DNA of 64,000 bases from Streptomyces griseoaurantiacus (GTDB taxonomy: Bacteria; Actinomycetota; Actinomycetes; Streptomycetales; Streptomycetaceae): assembly GCA_014656015.1 (NCBI GenBank), contig BNBP01000009.1, forward strand, positions 62,001 through 126,000, written 5' to 3'. The notes below the pieces were generated by a model, which worked only from the letters and a program-made list of their open reading frames with translations, had not been told where the DNA came from and did not search any database. Shown here one piece after another: positions 27,380 through 37,180 of the stretch. The translations under genes and the position numbers were made by a program. Position 1 is the first letter of the stretch; every line of letters begins with the position of its first letter.

Positions 27380-27799
27380 ATGCTGATCCCCCGTAGGGTC
27401 AAGCACCGCAAGCAGCACCACCCGAAGCGCCGTGGTCAGGCCAAGGGCGGTACGACGGTCTCGTTCGGCGAGTACGGCATTCAGGCCCTCACGCCGGCGT
27501 ACGTGACCAACCGCCAGATCGAGGCGGCCCGTATCGCCATGACCCGCCACATCAAGCGTGGCGGCAAGGTCTGGATCAACATCTACCCGGACCGCCCGCT
27601 CACGAAGAAGCCTGCCGAGACCCGCATGGGTTCCGGTAAGGGTTCTCCCGAGTGGTGGATCGCGAACGTGCACCCGGGACGGGTCATGTTCGAGCTGTCC
27701 TACCCCAACGAGAAGATCGCCCGTGAGGCGCTGACTCGTGCGGCCCACAAGCTGCCGATGAAGTGCCGGATCGTCAAGCGCGAGGCAGGTGAAGCGTGA
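27380..27799 (+). CDS. rplP: 50S ribosomal protein L16
   Basis: 139-residue L16, positioned at the A-site tRNA elbow and the last step of 50S maturation. Begins [19 protein letters not shown]; contains [20 protein letters not shown] 27380 lies 5 bases after rpsC. Its TGA overlaps rpmC's ATG (GTGATG). Confidence 0.97.
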   Translation: MLIPRRVKHRKQHHPKRRGQAKGGTTVSFGEYGIQALTPAYVTNRQIEAARIAMTRHIKRGGKVWINIYPDRPLTKKPAETRMGSGKGSPEWWIANVHPGRVMFELSYPNEKIAREALTRAAHKLPMKCRIVKREAGEA

Positions 27800-28023
27800 T
27801 GTCGGCCGGTACCAAGGCGTCCGAGCTGCGCGAACTGGGTGACGAGGAGCTTCTGGCGAAGCTCCGCGAAGCCAAGGAAGAGCTGTTCAACCTCCGCTTC
27901 CAGGCGGCGACCGGTCAGCTCGAGAACCACGGTCGGCTGAAGGCCGTCCGGAAGGACATCGCGCGGATCTACACCCTGATGCGTGAGCGCGAGCTGGGCA
28001 TCGAGACGGTGGAGAGCGCCTGA
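27799..28023 (+). CDS. rpmC: 50S ribosomal protein L29
   Basis: 74-residue L29 at the tunnel exit: two long helices, with [20 protein letters not shown] and [21 protein letters not shown] 27799 overlaps the rplP TGA; a GTG at 27796 is also in frame but less likely. The C-terminus overlaps rpsQ (TGATG). Confidence 0.95.
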   Translation: MSAGTKASELRELGDEELLAKLREAKEELFNLRFQAATGQLENHGRLKAVRKDIARIYTLMRERELGIETVESA

Positions 28024-28310
28024 TGAGTGAGAGCAACGTGACTGAGCAGACTGCAGAGGCCCGCGGCTTCCGCAAGACCCGTGAGGGTCTCGTCGTCAGC
28101 GACAAGATGGACAAGACCGTCGTCGTCGCCGTCGAGGACCGCGTCAAGCACGCGCTGTACGGCAAGGTCATCCGCCGTACCAACAAGCTCAAGGCGCACG
28201 ACGAGCAGAACGCCGCGGGTGTCGGCGACCGCGTCCTCCTCATGGAGACCCGGCCGCTGTCCGCGACGAAGCGCTGGCGCGTCGTCGAGATCCTCGAGAA
28301 GGCCAAGTAG
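28023..28310 (+). CDS. rpsQ: 30S ribosomal protein S17
   Basis: 95-residue S17 (OB fold), an early-binding protein of the 30S body. Contains [20 protein letters not shown] and [20 protein letters not shown] 13-residue N-terminal extension ([13 protein letters not shown]) precedes the family start. Last gene of the S10 group; a 145-base gap with three hairpins follows before rplN. Confidence 0.96.
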   Translation: MSESNVTEQTAEARGFRKTREGLVVSDKMDKTVVVAVEDRVKHALYGKVIRRTNKLKAHDEQNAAGVGDRVLLMETRPLSATKRWRVVEILEKAK

Positions 28311-28312
28311 GT

Positions 28313-28427
28313 AATTCCCGCAAGGGAATTCCCAACAGTACGTTCCTGCGGGGCATTCCTCGCAGGACAGTTCCGCCAGGCTCCACCGGGGCTGCTGCGC
28401 TCGATCAGAGCACGTCAGCCCCGGTGG
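28313..28427 (+). promoter_or_regulatory. Three hairpins at the S10/spc operon boundary
   Basis: AATTCCC-GCAA-GGGAATT (28313-28330), TCCTGCG/CGCAGGA (28344-28367) and a 12-bp stem of 28383-28394 with 28416-28427 around a 21-nt loop containing GCTC/GAGC. They fill the rpsQ-rplN gap. Together they could end S10 transcription or fold as an spc leader. Confidence 0.6.
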
Positions 28428-28455
28428 GGAACCGGCAGACAAACAGGAGATAGAC

Positions 28456-28824
28456 GTGATCCAGCAGGAGTCGCGACTGCGTGTCGCCGACAACACGGGT
28501 GCGAAGGAAATTCTCACCATCCGTGTGCTCGGTGGCTCCGGTCGCCGCTACGCGGGCATCGGTGACGTCATCGTCGCCACCGTCAAGGACGCGATCCCCG
28601 GTGGCAACGTGAAGAAGGGTGACGTCGTCAAGGCGGTCATCGTTCGCACCGTCAAGGAGCGCCGCCGTCCGGACGGCTCGTACATCCGCTTCGACGAGAA
28701 CGCCGCCGTCATTCTGAAGAACGACGGCGACCCTCGCGGCACCCGTATCTTCGGCCCCGTGGGCCGTGAGCTGCGCGAGAAGAAGTTCATGAAGATCATC
28801 TCCCTCGCGCCGGAGGTGCTGTGA
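28456..28824 (+). CDS. rplN: 50S ribosomal protein L14
   Basis: 122-residue L14 at the subunit interface (bridge B8) and target of the silencing factor RsfS. Starts with GTG (28456) as [20 protein letters not shown]; contains [23 protein letters not shown] precedes the start. First gene of the spc group; TGA overlaps the region of the rplX start. Confidence 0.97.
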   Translation: MIQQESRLRVADNTGAKEILTIRVLGGSGRRYAGIGDVIVATVKDAIPGGNVKKGDVVKAVIVRTVKERRRPDGSYIRFDENAAVILKNDGDPRGTRIFGPVGRELREKKFMKIISLAPEVL

Positions 28825-28826
28825 GC

Positions 28827-29150
28827 ATGAAGATCAAGAAGGGCGACCTGGTTCAGGTCATCACCGGCAAGGACAAGGGCAAGCAGGGCAAGGTCATCGC
28901 GGCCTTCCCCCGCGAGGACCGCGTCCTGGTCGAGGGTGTCAACCGGGTCAAGAAGCACACCAAGGCCGGCCCGACCGCCAGCGGCTCGCAGGCCGGCGGC
29001 ATCGTGACCACCGAGGCCCCCGTCCACGTCTCCAACGTCCAGCTGGTCGTGGAGAAGGACGGCAACAAGGTCGTCACGCGTGTCGGTTACCGCTTCGACG
29101 AGGACGGCAACAAGATCCGCGTTGCCAAGCGGACGGGTGAGGACATCTGA
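28827..29150 (+). CDS. rplX: 50S ribosomal protein L24
   Basis: 107-residue L24, an assembly initiator with a KOW motif ([19 protein letters not shown]). ATG 28827 is chosen by family start MKIKKGD. A GTG at 28821 overlapping the rplN stop (GTGA) would add two residues. Ends at TGA overlapping the rplE ATG. Confidence 0.95.
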   Translation: MKIKKGDLVQVITGKDKGKQGKVIAAFPREDRVLVEGVNRVKKHTKAGPTASGSQAGGIVTTEAPVHVSNVQLVVEKDGNKVVTRVGYRFDEDGNKIRVAKRTGEDI

Positions 29151-29707
29151 TGGCTACCACCACCACTCCGCGACTGAAGACGAAGTACCGCGAGGAGATC
29201 GCGGGCAAGCTGCGTGACGAGTTCAAGTACGAGAACGTCATGCAGGTCCCCGCGCTCGTCAAGATCGTGGTCAACATGGGTGTCGGCGACGCCGCCCGTG
29301 ACTCCAAGCTCATGGACGGTGCCGTCCGTGACCTGACCACCATCACCGGTCAGAAGCCGGCCGTCACCAAGGCCCGCAAGTCCATCGCGCAGTTCAAGCT
29401 GCGCGAGGGTCAGCCGATCGGTGCCCACGTCACGCTCCGTGGCGACCGCATGTGGGAGTTCCTGGACCGCACCCTGTCGCTCGCGCTCCCGCGCATCCGC
29501 GACTTCCGCGGTCTGTCCCCCAAGCAGTTCGACGGCCGTGGCAACTACACCTTCGGTCTCACGGAGCAGGTCATGTTCCACGAGATCGACCAGGACAAGA
29601 TCGACCGCGTCCGGGGTATGGACATCACCGTGGTCACCACGGCGACCAACGACGCCGAGGGCCGCGCGCTCCTCCGTCACCTCGGCTTCCCCTTCAAGGA
29701 GGCGTGA
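29150..29707 (+). CDS. rplE: 50S ribosomal protein L5
   Basis: 185-residue L5, which binds 5S rRNA and forms the inter-subunit bridge B1b. Contains [36 protein letters not shown] and [14 protein letters not shown] 29150 overlaps the rplX stop. rpsN starts 5 bases downstream. Confidence 0.97.
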   Translation: MATTTTPRLKTKYREEIAGKLRDEFKYENVMQVPALVKIVVNMGVGDAARDSKLMDGAVRDLTTITGQKPAVTKARKSIAQFKLREGQPIGAHVTLRGDRMWEFLDRTLSLALPRIRDFRGLSPKQFDGRGNYTFGLTEQVMFHEIDQDKIDRVRGMDITVVTTATNDAEGRALLRHLGFPFKEA

Positions 29708-29712
29708 GCGAG

Positions 29713-29898
29713 ATGGCGAAGAAGGCTCTGATCGCGAAGGCTGCCCGCAAGCCCAAGTTCGGCGTGCGCGCCTACACCCGCTGCCAGCGCTGTGGGCGTC
29801 CGCACTCCGTCTACCGCAAGTTCGGCCTGTGCCGTGTGTGCCTCCGTGAGATGGCTCACCGCGGCGAGCTGCCGGGCGTGACCAAGAGCTCCTGGTAA
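29713..29898 (+). CDS. rpsN: 30S ribosomal protein S14 type Z
   Basis: 61-residue zinc-binding S14 of the 30S head. Four cysteines in CQRC (Cys24, Cys27) and CRVC (Cys40, Cys43) coordinate zinc, so this is the C+ form used under zinc-replete growth. Starts [17 protein letters not shown] 239-base gap follows before rpsH. Confidence 0.96.
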   Translation: MAKKALIAKAARKPKFGVRAYTRCQRCGRPHSVYRKFGLCRVCLREMAHRGELPGVTKSSW

Positions 29899-30010
29899 AA
29901 CCCCACTTGGGGTGAACCAGGACTCTCGGTAAGCAACTGGGGTCGGCAGGAGGCCCGCTCCGCATGCCGTAGGCTTGCGGGGTTGGGCGCCTGCCGTGCC
30001 CCGCACGTAC

Positions 30011-30025
30011 GCGGGCTCCGCCCGC
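30011..30025 (+). promoter_or_regulatory. Hairpin in the rpsN-rpsH gap
   Basis: GCGGGC-TCC-GCCCGC. The gap (29899-30137) also begins with ACCCC-ACTT-GGGGT at 29899-29913. No clear promoter is seen, but the gap is long for an operon interior. Confidence 0.4.
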
Positions 30026-30137
30026 CAATGAATGCTTACTACGCCGTAGGTCCACCGCGCCGCACCCGTCCCGTCTCGGATCGGGGAGAGGGATGGCGCA
30101 CCAGGAAACCCCGGCGAGAGAGGCCGAAGGCCAATTC

Positions 30138-30536
30138 ATGACCATGACTGATCCGATCGCAGACATGCTCACGCGTCTGCGTAACGCGAACTCGGCGTAC
30201 CACGACTCCGTGGCGATGCCGGCATCGAAGATCAAGTCTCACATCGCGGAGATCCTCCAGCAGGAGGGCTTCATCACGGGCTGGAAGGTCGAGGACGCCG
30301 AGGTCGGCAAGAACCTCGTCCTGGAGCTGAAGTTCGGCCCCAACCGTGAGCGCTCCATCGCGGGCATCAAGCGGATCTCCAAGCCCGGTCTCCGGGTGTA
30401 CGCGAAGTCCACCAACCTGCCGAAGGTGCTGGGCGGCCTGGGCGTGGCGATCATCTCCACGTCGCACGGGCTCCTCACCGACAAGCAGGCCGGCAAGAAG
30501 GGCGTGGGTGGGGAAGTCCTCGCCTACGTCTGGTAA
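30138..30536 (+). CDS. rpsH: 30S ribosomal protein S8
   Basis: 132-residue S8, a primary 16S rRNA binder of the central domain. Begins [20 protein letters not shown] and ends with the conserved STSHGLLTD...[12 protein letters not shown] 30138 gives family length; a further in-frame ATG at 30093 is not supported. In E. coli S8 represses the spc operon; no copy of that target is evident. Confidence 0.96.
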   Translation: MTMTDPIADMLTRLRNANSAYHDSVAMPASKIKSHIAEILQQEGFITGWKVEDAEVGKNLVLELKFGPNRERSIAGIKRISKPGLRVYAKSTNLPKVLGGLGVAIISTSHGLLTDKQAGKKGVGGEVLAYVW

Positions 30537-30560
30537 CGGAAGGGAACGGAGGAAACAGCT

Positions 30561-31100
30561 ATGTCGCGCATCGGCAAGCTCCCCATCGCGGTTCCCGCCG
30601 GCGTGGACGTCACCATCGACGGCCGTCAGGTGCAGGTGAAGGGGCCCAAGGGCACCCTGTCGCACACCATCGCGGCGCCGATCGAGATCGCTAAGGGTGA
30701 GGACGGCGTCCTGAACGTCACCCGCCCGAACGACGAGCGTCAGAACAAGGCCCTGCACGGCCTGTCCCGCACGCTGGTGGCGAACATGATCACCGGCGTG
30801 ACCCAGGGTTACGTGAAGAAGCTCGAGATCAGCGGTGTCGGTTACCGCGTGACGGCCAAGGGTTCGAACCTCGAGTTCGCGCTCGGCTACAGCCACCCGA
30901 TCACCGTCGAGGCACCCGAGGGCATCACCTTCAAGGTGGAGGCCCCGACCCGCTTCTCGGTCGAGGGCATCGACAAGCAGAAGGTGGGCGAGGTCGCGGC
31001 GAACATCCGCAAGCTGCGCAAGCCCGACCCGTACAAGGCCAAGGGTGTCAAGTACGAGGGTGAAGTCATCCGCCGCAAGGTCGGAAAGGCGGGTAAGTAA
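30561..31100 (+). CDS. rplF: 50S ribosomal protein L6
   Basis: 179-residue L6 near the factor-binding site. Begins [20 protein letters not shown]; the C-terminal signature is [25 protein letters not shown] precedes the ATG. rplR follows after 3 bases. Confidence 0.97.
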   Translation: MSRIGKLPIAVPAGVDVTIDGRQVQVKGPKGTLSHTIAAPIEIAKGEDGVLNVTRPNDERQNKALHGLSRTLVANMITGVTQGYVKKLEISGVGYRVTAKGSNLEFALGYSHPITVEAPEGITFKVEAPTRFSVEGIDKQKVGEVAANIRKLRKPDPYKAKGVKYEGEVIRRKVGKAGK

Positions 31101-31103
31101 GCC

Positions 31104-31487
31104 ATGGCATACGGGCAGAAGATCGCCAAGGGCGATGCCTACAAGCGCACCGCCATCAAGCGGCGCCACATCCGGATCCGCAAGAAGGTCTCCGGTACGG
31201 CCGAGCGCCCCCGCCTGGTCGTGACCCGCTCCAACCGTCACATCGTGGCGCAGGTGATCGACGACCTCAAGGGGCACACCCTGGCGTCGGCGTCCACCCT
31301 GGACACGTCGATCCGCGGCGGCGAGGGCGACAAGTCCTCGCAGGCCAAGCAGGTCGGCGCCCTGGTCGCCGAGCGTGCCAAGGCCGCCGGTGTCGAGGCC
31401 GTCGTGTTCGACCGTGGTGGCAACCAGTACGCCGGGCGCATCGCCGCCCTGGCGGACGCCGCCCGCGAGGCCGGGCTCAAGTTCTGA
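31104..31487 (+). CDS. rplR: 50S ribosomal protein L18
   Basis: 127-residue L18, a 5S rRNA-binding protein of the central protuberance. Basic N-terminus ([19 protein letters not shown]), then [21 protein letters not shown] 31104 is 3 bases after rplF. rpsE starts 35 bases downstream. Confidence 0.97.
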   Translation: MAYGQKIAKGDAYKRTAIKRRHIRIRKKVSGTAERPRLVVTRSNRHIVAQVIDDLKGHTLASASTLDTSIRGGEGDKSSQAKQVGALVAERAKAAGVEAVVFDRGGNQYAGRIAALADAAREAGLKF

Positions 31488-31522
31488 GCCGCTGTAGCTA
31501 GCGGAAAGAGAGAGGTAATCCA

Positions 31523-32128
31523 ATGGCTGGACCCCAGCGCCGCGGTGGCGGTGCCGGTGGCGGCGAGCGGCGGGACCGGAAGGGCCGTGACGGCGGAGCA
31601 TCCGCCGCCGAGAAGACCGCGTACGTCGAGCGCGTCGTCGCGATCAACCGTGTCGCCAAGGTTGTGAAGGGTGGTCGTCGCTTCAGCTTCACCGCGCTGG
31701 TCGTGGTGGGCGACGGTGACGGCACCGTGGGTGTCGGATACGGCAAGGCCAAGGAGGTGCCGGCCGCCATCGCCAAGGGTGTGGAGGAGGCCAAGAAGCA
31801 CTTCTTCAAGGTCCCCCGCATCCAGGGCACCATCCCGCACCCGATCCAGGGTGAGAAGGCTGCCGGCGTCGTGCTGCTCAAGCCCGCGTCCCCCGGTACC
31901 GGTGTCATCGCCGGTGGTCCGGTGCGCGCCGTGCTCGAGTGCGCCGGCATCCACGACATCCTGTCGAAGTCGCTCGGCTCCGACAACCAGATCAACATCG
32001 TGCACGCGACCGTGGAGGCCCTCAAGGGCCTGCAGCGTCCCGAGGAGGTCGCGGCCCGCCGCGGTCTGCCGCTCGAGGACGTCGCTCCCGCGGCCCTGCT
32101 GCGTGCGCGTGCCGGGGCAGGTGCGTAA
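31523..32128 (+). CDS. rpsE: 30S ribosomal protein S5
   Basis: 201-residue S5, involved in decoding fidelity and mRNA unwinding. A Gly/Arg-rich N-terminus ([20 protein letters not shown]) precedes the double-stranded RNA-binding fold ([20 protein letters not shown]). The loop [17 protein letters not shown] segment, where spectinomycin-resistance changes occur, is intact. AGAGAGG precedes ATG 31523. Confidence 0.97.
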   Translation: MAGPQRRGGGAGGGERRDRKGRDGGASAAEKTAYVERVVAINRVAKVVKGGRRFSFTALVVVGDGDGTVGVGYGKAKEVPAAIAKGVEEAKKHFFKVPRIQGTIPHPIQGEKAAGVVLLKPASPGTGVIAGGPVRAVLECAGIHDILSKSLGSDNQINIVHATVEALKGLQRPEEVAARRGLPLEDVAPAALLRARAGAGA

Positions 32129-32130
32129 TC

Positions 32131-32313
32131 ATGGCGCAGCTCAAGATCACGCAGGTCAAGTCCTACATCGGCAGCAAGCAGAACCACCGCGACACCCTGC
32201 GTTCCCTTGGTCTCAAGGGCATCAACACGCAGGTCGTCAAGGAGGACCGCCCCGAGTTCCGCGGCATGGTGCACACCGTCCGCCACCTCGTGTCGGTCGA
32301 GGAGGTCGACTGA
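32131..32313 (+). CDS. rpmD: 50S ribosomal protein L30
   Basis: 60-residue L30: [20 protein letters not shown], then [18 protein letters not shown] 32131 lies 2 bases after rpsE, and rplO starts 2 bases after its stop. Confidence 0.97.
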   Translation: MAQLKITQVKSYIGSKQNHRDTLRSLGLKGINTQVVKEDRPEFRGMVHTVRHLVSVEEVD

Positions 32314-32315
32314 TC

Positions 32316-32771
32316 ATGGCGGAGAACAACCCGCTCAAGATCCACAACCTCCGTCCGGCCCCGGGCGCCAAGACCGCCAAGACCCGTGTCGGTCGTGGTG
32401 AGGCGTCGAAGGGCAAGACGGCCGGTCGTGGTACCAAGGGAACGAAGGCCCGTTACCAGGTTCCGGAGCGCTTCGAGGGTGGCCAGATGCCCCTCCACAT
32501 GCGTCTTCCGAAGCTGAAGGGCTTCAAGAACCCGTTCAAGACCGAGTACCAGGTCGTGAACCTCGACAAGCTGGCCGCGCTGTACCCCGAGGGTGGCGAG
32601 GTCACCGTCGAGGGCCTGGTGGCCAAGGGTGCCGTTCGCAAGAACAGCCTCGTCAAGGTCCTCGGCCAGGGCGAGGTCTCCGTGGCGCTGCAGGTGACGG
32701 TCGACGCCGTCTCCGGCTCCGCCAAGGAGAAGATCACCGCCGCCGGCGGTACGGTCACCGAGCTCGTCTGA
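32316..32771 (+). CDS. rplO: 50S ribosomal protein L15
   Basis: 151-residue L15, a late-assembly protein. The Gly/Lys-rich N-terminal arm has [18 protein letters not shown]; the fold domain has [19 protein letters not shown] 32316 follows GAGGAGG. Followed by a strong hairpin and then secY. Confidence 0.97.
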   Translation: MAENNPLKIHNLRPAPGAKTAKTRVGRGEASKGKTAGRGTKGTKARYQVPERFEGGQMPLHMRLPKLKGFKNPFKTEYQVVNLDKLAALYPEGGEVTVEGLVAKGAVRKNSLVKVLGQGEVSVALQVTVDAVSGSAKEKITAAGGTVTELV

Positions 32772-32795
32772 CCCCGTCGGGCGCGCCGATGACAT

Positions 32796-32849
32796 GAACG
32801 AATCCGACCGGGGATACCCCACATTTGGGGTATCCCCGGTTGGTCGTTC
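32796..32849 (+). terminator. Hairpin between rplO and secY
   Basis: Perfect 15-bp stem (32807-32821 with 32826-32840, loop CATT) extended by a second helix, GAACGA (32796-32801) with TCGTTC (32844-32849), across a small internal loop. No U-tract. It may end or attenuate ribosomal transcription before secY. Confidence 0.75.
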
Positions 32850-33005
32850 CTAGGGGGGCAGTGTCGCCGGTAAGGTGGCCTGCGCTGTCAAGTTTCGCCG
32901 GATGCCCCACTCGGGCACCAGGAGAGGCCGACAGCCGTTATGTATTCGTCGAACCTCACCAATCGTCACCTCTGACGCACGTGCGCGGGGGTCGCAGGAG
33001 GCACC

Positions 33006-34319
33006 GTGCTCACCGGCTTCGCCCGGGCGTTCAGGACGCCCGACCTGCGCAAGAAGCTGCTCTTCACGCTCGCGATCATCGTGGTGTACCGCGTCGGTAC
33101 CCACGTCCCGATCCCCGGCGTCGACTACAAGAGCGTCCAGACCTGTATCGACGTCGCCAAGGGCAACCAGGGCCTGTTCGGTCTGGTGAACATGTTCAGT
33201 GGTGGCGCGCTGCTGCAGATCACGATCTTCGCGCTGGGCATCATGCCGTACATCACGGCGAGCATCATTCTGCAGCTGCTGACCGTGGTGATCCCGCGCC
33301 TGGAAGCCCTGAAGAAGGAGGGGCAGGCCGGTACGGCGAAGATCACGCAGTACACGCGGTACCTGACGGTCGCCCTCGCCATCCTCCAGGGCACCGGCCT
33401 GGTGGCCACCGCCCGCAGCGGCGCGCTGTTCACCGGCTGCCCGGTCGCCACGTCGATCGTGCCCGACCAGTCGATCTTCATGACCATCACGATGGTCATC
33501 ACCATGACCGCGGGCACCTGCATGGTGATGTGGCTCGGTGAGCTGATCACCGACCGCGGCATCGGCAACGGCATGTCGATCCTGATGTTCATCTCGATCG
33601 CCGCCACCTTCCCGTCCGCGCTGTGGGCCATCAAGACCCAGGGCTCGCTGGCCGACGGCTGGATCGAGTTCGGCACGGTCATCCTGGTCGGCCTCGTCAT
33701 GGTCGGCCTCGTGGTCTTCGTCGAGCAGGCCCAGCGCCGCATTCCCGTGCAGTACGCCAAGCGCATGATCGGCCGCCGTTCCTACGGCGGCACCTCGACG
33801 TACATTCCGCTGAAGGTCAACCAGGCGGGTGTGATCCCCGTCATCTTCGCGTCGTCGCTGCTCTACATCCCGGCTCTGATCGCCCAGTTCTCCGACAGCA
33901 ACTCCGGATGGAAGACCTGGATCCAGGCCAACATGGTGAAGGGTGATCACCCGGTCTACATCACTTTGTACTTCCTGCTGATCGTCTTCTTCGCCTTCTT
34001 CTACGTCGCGATCTCCTTCAACCCCGAAGAAGTCGCCGACAACATGAAGAAGTATGGTGGCTTCATCCCGGGCATCCGGGCTGGCCGGCCGACCGCCGAG
34101 TACCTGAGCTACGTACTCAACCGGATCACCTGGCCGGGTTCGCTGTATCTGGGTCTGATCGCTCTTGTGCCAACAATGGCGTTGGTGGGCTTCGGGGCGA
34201 ACCAGAACTTCCCGTTCGGTGGGACGAGCATCCTGATCATCGTGGGTGTCGGTCTCGAGACCGTGAAGCAGATCGAGAGTCAGCTCCAGCAGCGCAATTA
34301 CGAAGGGTTCCTCCGCTGA
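33006..34319 (+). CDS. secY: Preprotein translocase subunit SecY
   Basis: 437-residue channel subunit of the Sec translocon with ten transmembrane helices. TM2a plug region and signatures are [30 protein letters not shown] and [18 protein letters not shown], plus the conserved cytosolic loop [19 protein letters not shown] at 33006 follows CAGGAGG. It has a 234-base upstream gap with a terminator-like hairpin, so separate promotion is likely. Its TGA overlaps the adk ATG. Confidence 0.97.
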   Translation: MLTGFARAFRTPDLRKKLLFTLAIIVVYRVGTHVPIPGVDYKSVQTCIDVAKGNQGLFGLVNMFSGGALLQITIFALGIMPYITASIILQLLTVVIPRLEALKKEGQAGTAKITQYTRYLTVALAILQGTGLVATARSGALFTGCPVATSIVPDQSIFMTITMVITMTAGTCMVMWLGELITDRGIGNGMSILMFISIAATFPSALWAIKTQGSLADGWIEFGTVILVGLVMVGLVVFVEQAQRRIPVQYAKRMIGRRSYGGTSTYIPLKVNQAGVIPVIFASSLLYIPALIAQFSDSNSGWKTWIQANMVKGDHPVYITLYFLLIVFFAFFYVAISFNPEEVADNMKKYGGFIPGIRAGRPTAEYLSYVLNRITWPGSLYLGLIALVPTMALVGFGANQNFPFGGTSILIIVGVGLETVKQIESQLQQRNYEGFLR

Positions 34320-34981
34320 TGCGAATTGTCCTCGTCGGGCCACCCGGTGCCGGGAAGGGAACGCAGGCCGCGTTCCTGGCCAAGAACCTGTCGATCCCGC
34401 ACATCTCCACGGGCGACCTGTTCCGCGCCAACATCAGCCGGCAGACCGAACTGGGCAAACTCGCGAAGTCCTACATGGACGCGGGCAACCTGGTGCCGGA
34501 CGAGGTCACCATCGGCATGGCCAAGGACCGCATGGAGCAGTCCGACGCCGCCGGTGGGTTCCTGCTCGACGGCTTCCCGCGCAACGTCTCGCAGGCCGAG
34601 GCGCTGGACGAGATGCTCAAGGACGAGGGCATGAAGCTGGACGCGGTGCTGGACCTGGAGGTCCCGGAGGACGAGGTCGTCAAGCGCATCGCCGGGCGCC
34701 GCGTCTGCCGCAAGGACTCCAGCCACGTCTTCCACGTGACGTACACCCCGCCGAAGACGGAGGGCGTGTGCGACACCTGCGGCGGCGAGCTGTACCAGCG
34801 CGACGACGACTCCGAGGAGACCGTGCGGACGCGGCTGGAGGTCTACCACACGCAGACCGAGCCGATCATCGACTACTACAAGGCGCAGGGGCTCGTCGTG
34901 ACGATCTCGGCCCTCGGCAAGGTCGAGGACGTGACCGGGCGGGCGATGAAGGCGCTCCAGCGCCAGGAGGCGCCGCAGTAG
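34319..34981 (+). CDS. adk: Adenylate kinase
   Basis: 220-residue long-form adenylate kinase (ATP + AMP = 2 ADP). P-loop [11 protein letters not shown] (residues 7-17), AMP-site DGFPRN, and a LID domain with VCRKD and CDTC, the positions that bind zinc in Gram-positive enzymes. ATG 34319 overlaps the secY TGA, as in many bacteria. A terminator follows 21 bases after the stop. Confidence 0.97.
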   Translation: MRIVLVGPPGAGKGTQAAFLAKNLSIPHISTGDLFRANISRQTELGKLAKSYMDAGNLVPDEVTIGMAKDRMEQSDAAGGFLLDGFPRNVSQAEALDEMLKDEGMKLDAVLDLEVPEDEVVKRIAGRRVCRKDSSHVFHVTYTPPKTEGVCDTCGGELYQRDDDSEETVRTRLEVYHTQTEPIIDYYKAQGLVVTISALGKVEDVTGRAMKALQRQEAPQ

Positions 34982-35002
34982 ACCGGCGCCGTCGACGCTC
35001 CT

Positions 35003-35035
35003 CGACCGCGGCCCCCCTGGTGGGGGCCGCGGTCG
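35003..35035 (+). terminator. Terminator after adk
   Basis: Perfect 14-bp stem (35003-35016 with 35022-35035), 5-nt loop, followed by TTGTG. Confidence 0.85.
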
Positions 35036-35112
35036 TTGTGTGGGGTGCCGTTCCGGCGCCGTATTGTTGACAGGGTCCGTACCTCTTCCGGGTCAGAAAG
35101 GCGCTTGCCGTC

Positions 35113-35949
35113 ATGGTGCAGATCAAGAGCCCCGAGCAGATCGCGAAGATGCGCGAGGCGGGGCTGGTCGTCGCGGCCATTCACGCGGCCACGCGTGAGG
35201 CGGCCGTGCCCGGCGCGACGACCAGGGATCTGGACCAGGTCGCCCGCAAGGTGCTCGCCGAGCACGACGCCAAGCCCAACTTCCTCGGCTACGGCGGCTT
35301 CCCGGCGACCATCTGCACCTCCGTGAACGACGTCGTGGTGCACGGCATCCCGTCCGACGAGGTCGTCCTCAAGGACGGCGACATCATCTCCATCGACTGC
35401 GGCGCGATCGTCGACGGCTGGCACGGCGACGCCGCGTACACCGCTTTCGTCGGCTCCGGTCACGCCCCCGAGCTGATCGAGCTCTCCCGGGTCACGGAGG
35501 AGTCGATGTGGGCCGGCATCGCCGCCATGAAGACCGGCGGCCGCCTGGTGGACATCTCCCGCGCGGTCGAGACGTACATCCGCCGCCAGCCGAAGCCGGG
35601 CGGCGGCCGCTACGGGATCATCGAGGACTACGGCGGCCACGGCATCGGCACCGAGATGCACATGGACCCGCACCTGCTGAACTACGTGGACCGCCGGCGC
35701 GGCAAGGGGCCCAAGCTGGTCCCCGGCCTGTGCCTGGCCATCGAGCCGATGGTCTCCCTCGGCACCCCGAAGACCGAGGTCCTGCAGGACGACTGGACCG
35801 TCATCACGACGGACGGCACCTGGTCCTCCCACTGGGAGCACTCCGTCGCCCTCACCGAGCAGGGCCCGCTGGTGCTCACGGCGCCCGACGGGGGCCGGGC
35901 GAAGCTGGCGGAGATGGGCATCACCGCGGCGCCGGACCCGCTCGCCTGA
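35113..35949 (+). CDS. map: Methionine aminopeptidase, type I
   Basis: 278-residue metalloprotease that removes N-terminal Met from new proteins. All five metal ligands are visible: Asp in ISIDCGA, Asp in WHGDAAYT, His in YGGHGIGTEMH, Glu in AIEPMVSLG and Glu in HWEHSVALTE. ATG 35113 starts MVQIKSPEQIAKMREAGLVV. It lies between the adk terminator and infA, so it probably has its own promoter. Confidence 0.96.
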   Translation: MVQIKSPEQIAKMREAGLVVAAIHAATREAAVPGATTRDLDQVARKVLAEHDAKPNFLGYGGFPATICTSVNDVVVHGIPSDEVVLKDGDIISIDCGAIVDGWHGDAAYTAFVGSGHAPELIELSRVTEESMWAGIAAMKTGGRLVDISRAVETYIRRQPKPGGGRYGIIEDYGGHGIGTEMHMDPHLLNYVDRRRGKGPKLVPGLCLAIEPMVSLGTPKTEVLQDDWTVITTDGTWSSHWEHSVALTEQGPLVLTAPDGGRAKLAEMGITAAPDPLA

Positions 35950-36027
35950 GCCCGCACCGCGCGCCGCTTCGCGGCGGACCCGGATCCCTCGGCATGATGA
36001 TCTCCCTGTCAGGGCAGAATCCCTCGT

Positions 36028-36098
36028 TTCGCCTTTCCGGGTGCGCTGACGTAGACTGACTCGTCGGCTCTCGTGCACCCGCATGTCCGCATGCGGAC
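36028..36098 (+). promoter_or_regulatory. infA promoter and leader palindrome
   Basis: TTCGCC (36028-36033), 18-bp spacer, TAGACT (36052-36057): a moderate promoter about 80 bases before infA. The transcribed leader holds the 14-base palindrome GTCCGCATGCGGAC (36085-36098). Confidence 0.45.
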
Positions 36099-36139
36099 GT
36101 ACCGGAGTCGATCAAGGTAGTCGATTCGAAGGGCGAAGC

Positions 36140-36361
36140 GTGGCCAAGAAGCAAGGTGCCATCGAGATCGAGGGCACTGTCGTCGAGTCTCTTCCGAACG
36201 CCATGTTCAAGGTCGAGCTCCAGAACGGCCACCAGGTCCTGGCACACATCAGCGGCAAGATGCGCATGCACTACATCCGCATCCTCCCTGACGACCGGGT
36301 CGTGGTGGAGCTGTCTCCGTACGACCTGACGCGTGGCCGGATCGTCTACCGGTACAAGTAG
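36140..36361 (+). CDS. infA: Translation initiation factor IF-1
   Basis: 73-residue OB-fold protein that occupies the 30S A site during initiation. [20 protein letters not shown] is the family N-terminus, so GTG 36140 is the start rather than the in-frame ATG 36083. Ends RGRIVYRYK. rpmJ follows after 68 bases. Confidence 0.97.
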   Translation: MAKKQGAIEIEGTVVESLPNAMFKVELQNGHQVLAHISGKMRMHYIRILPDDRVVVELSPYDLTRGRIVYRYK

Positions 36362-36429
36362 ATCTTGCCCACGTCCCGCGTGTGCTGCACGTGGGTCCGC
36401 CGGCAACTGACCCGGAGAACCTCACACCC

Positions 36430-36543
36430 ATGAAGGTCAAGCCGAGCGTCAAGAAGATCTGCGACAAGTGCAGGGTGATCCGCCGTCACGGCCGGGTCAT
36501 GGTCATCTGCGAGAACCCGCGCCACAAGCAGCGCCAGGGCTGA
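36430..36543 (+). CDS. rpmJ: 50S ribosomal protein L36
   Basis: 37-residue zinc-binding L36 (C+ form): Cys11, Cys14, Cys27 and His32 in [20 protein letters not shown] and [14 protein letters not shown] 36430 with GGAGAACC upstream. The 191-base gap to rpsM holds leader hairpins. Confidence 0.95.
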   Translation: MKVKPSVKKICDKCRVIRRHGRVMVICENPRHKQRQG

Positions 36544-36615
36544 CGCAGGACCGCACCCTCTGCGATTCGCAGAATTTCGCGCGACGCGAGCAGTATTCGT
36601 TCATACGCAGGGCCC

Positions 36616-36659
36616 GGACCTGGCACACAGGTCCGACACCCCCGGTTCGGAGGCCGGGG
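36616..36659 (+). promoter_or_regulatory. Leader hairpins before rpsM
   Basis: GGACCT/AGGTCC (36616-36634) and CCCCGG/CCGGGG (36640-36659). Between them lies CGACACCCCCGGTTCGGAG (36634-36652), which shares CGACACnCCCG with the rpsL/rpsJ leader element. Confidence 0.45.
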
Positions 36660-36734
36660 ACCCAGTTCGTACCTCGTACGGCGGCTGGGAGACGGTCCTG
36701 TGGAAGACCTCCGAAGATCAACTGGAGCCATTGA

Positions 36735-37115
36735 ATGGCACGCGTTTCCGGTGTTGACATTCCGCGCGAAAAGCGCGTGGAGATCGCCCTCACCTACGTG
36801 TTCGGCATCGGCCGGACCCTTTCGCAGCAGACGCTGGCCGCCACCGGCGTCGACCCGAACACCCGCGTTCGCGACCTCTCCGAGGAGCAGCTCGTCGCGA
36901 TCCGCGAGTTCGTGGACAACAACATCAAGACCGAGGGTGACCTCCGTCGCGAGATCCAGGCCGACATCCGCCGCAAGGTCGAGATCGGCACGTACCAGGG
37001 TCTGCGGCACCGCCGCGGTCTGCCTGTCCGCGGTCAGCGCACCAGCACCAACGCTCGTACCCGCAAGGGTCCGCGTCGCGCCATCGCCGGCAAGAAGAAG
37101 CCGGGCAAGAAGTAG
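36735..37115 (+). CDS. rpsM: 30S ribosomal protein S13
   Basis: 126-residue S13 of the 30S head (bridges B1a/B1b). Begins [21 protein letters not shown]-terminus [20 protein letters not shown] with a basic tail reaching the P-site tRNA. ATG 36735. rpsK follows after 65 bases. Confidence 0.97.
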   Translation: MARVSGVDIPREKRVEIALTYVFGIGRTLSQQTLAATGVDPNTRVRDLSEEQLVAIREFVDNNIKTEGDLRREIQADIRRKVEIGTYQGLRHRRGLPVRGQRTSTNARTRKGPRRAIAGKKKPGKK

Positions 37116-37180
37116 TCCGCAGCGACTTCGCCGTTCAGCGGTCTTCGCTGTAGGACCGACCACCTCCCGTAGGAGAAGAC

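Noticed and set aside
28311..28455. tRNA or structured RNA gene in the rpsQ-rplN gap
   Set aside because: The stems do not form a cloverleaf and there is no CCA end or T-loop sequence.
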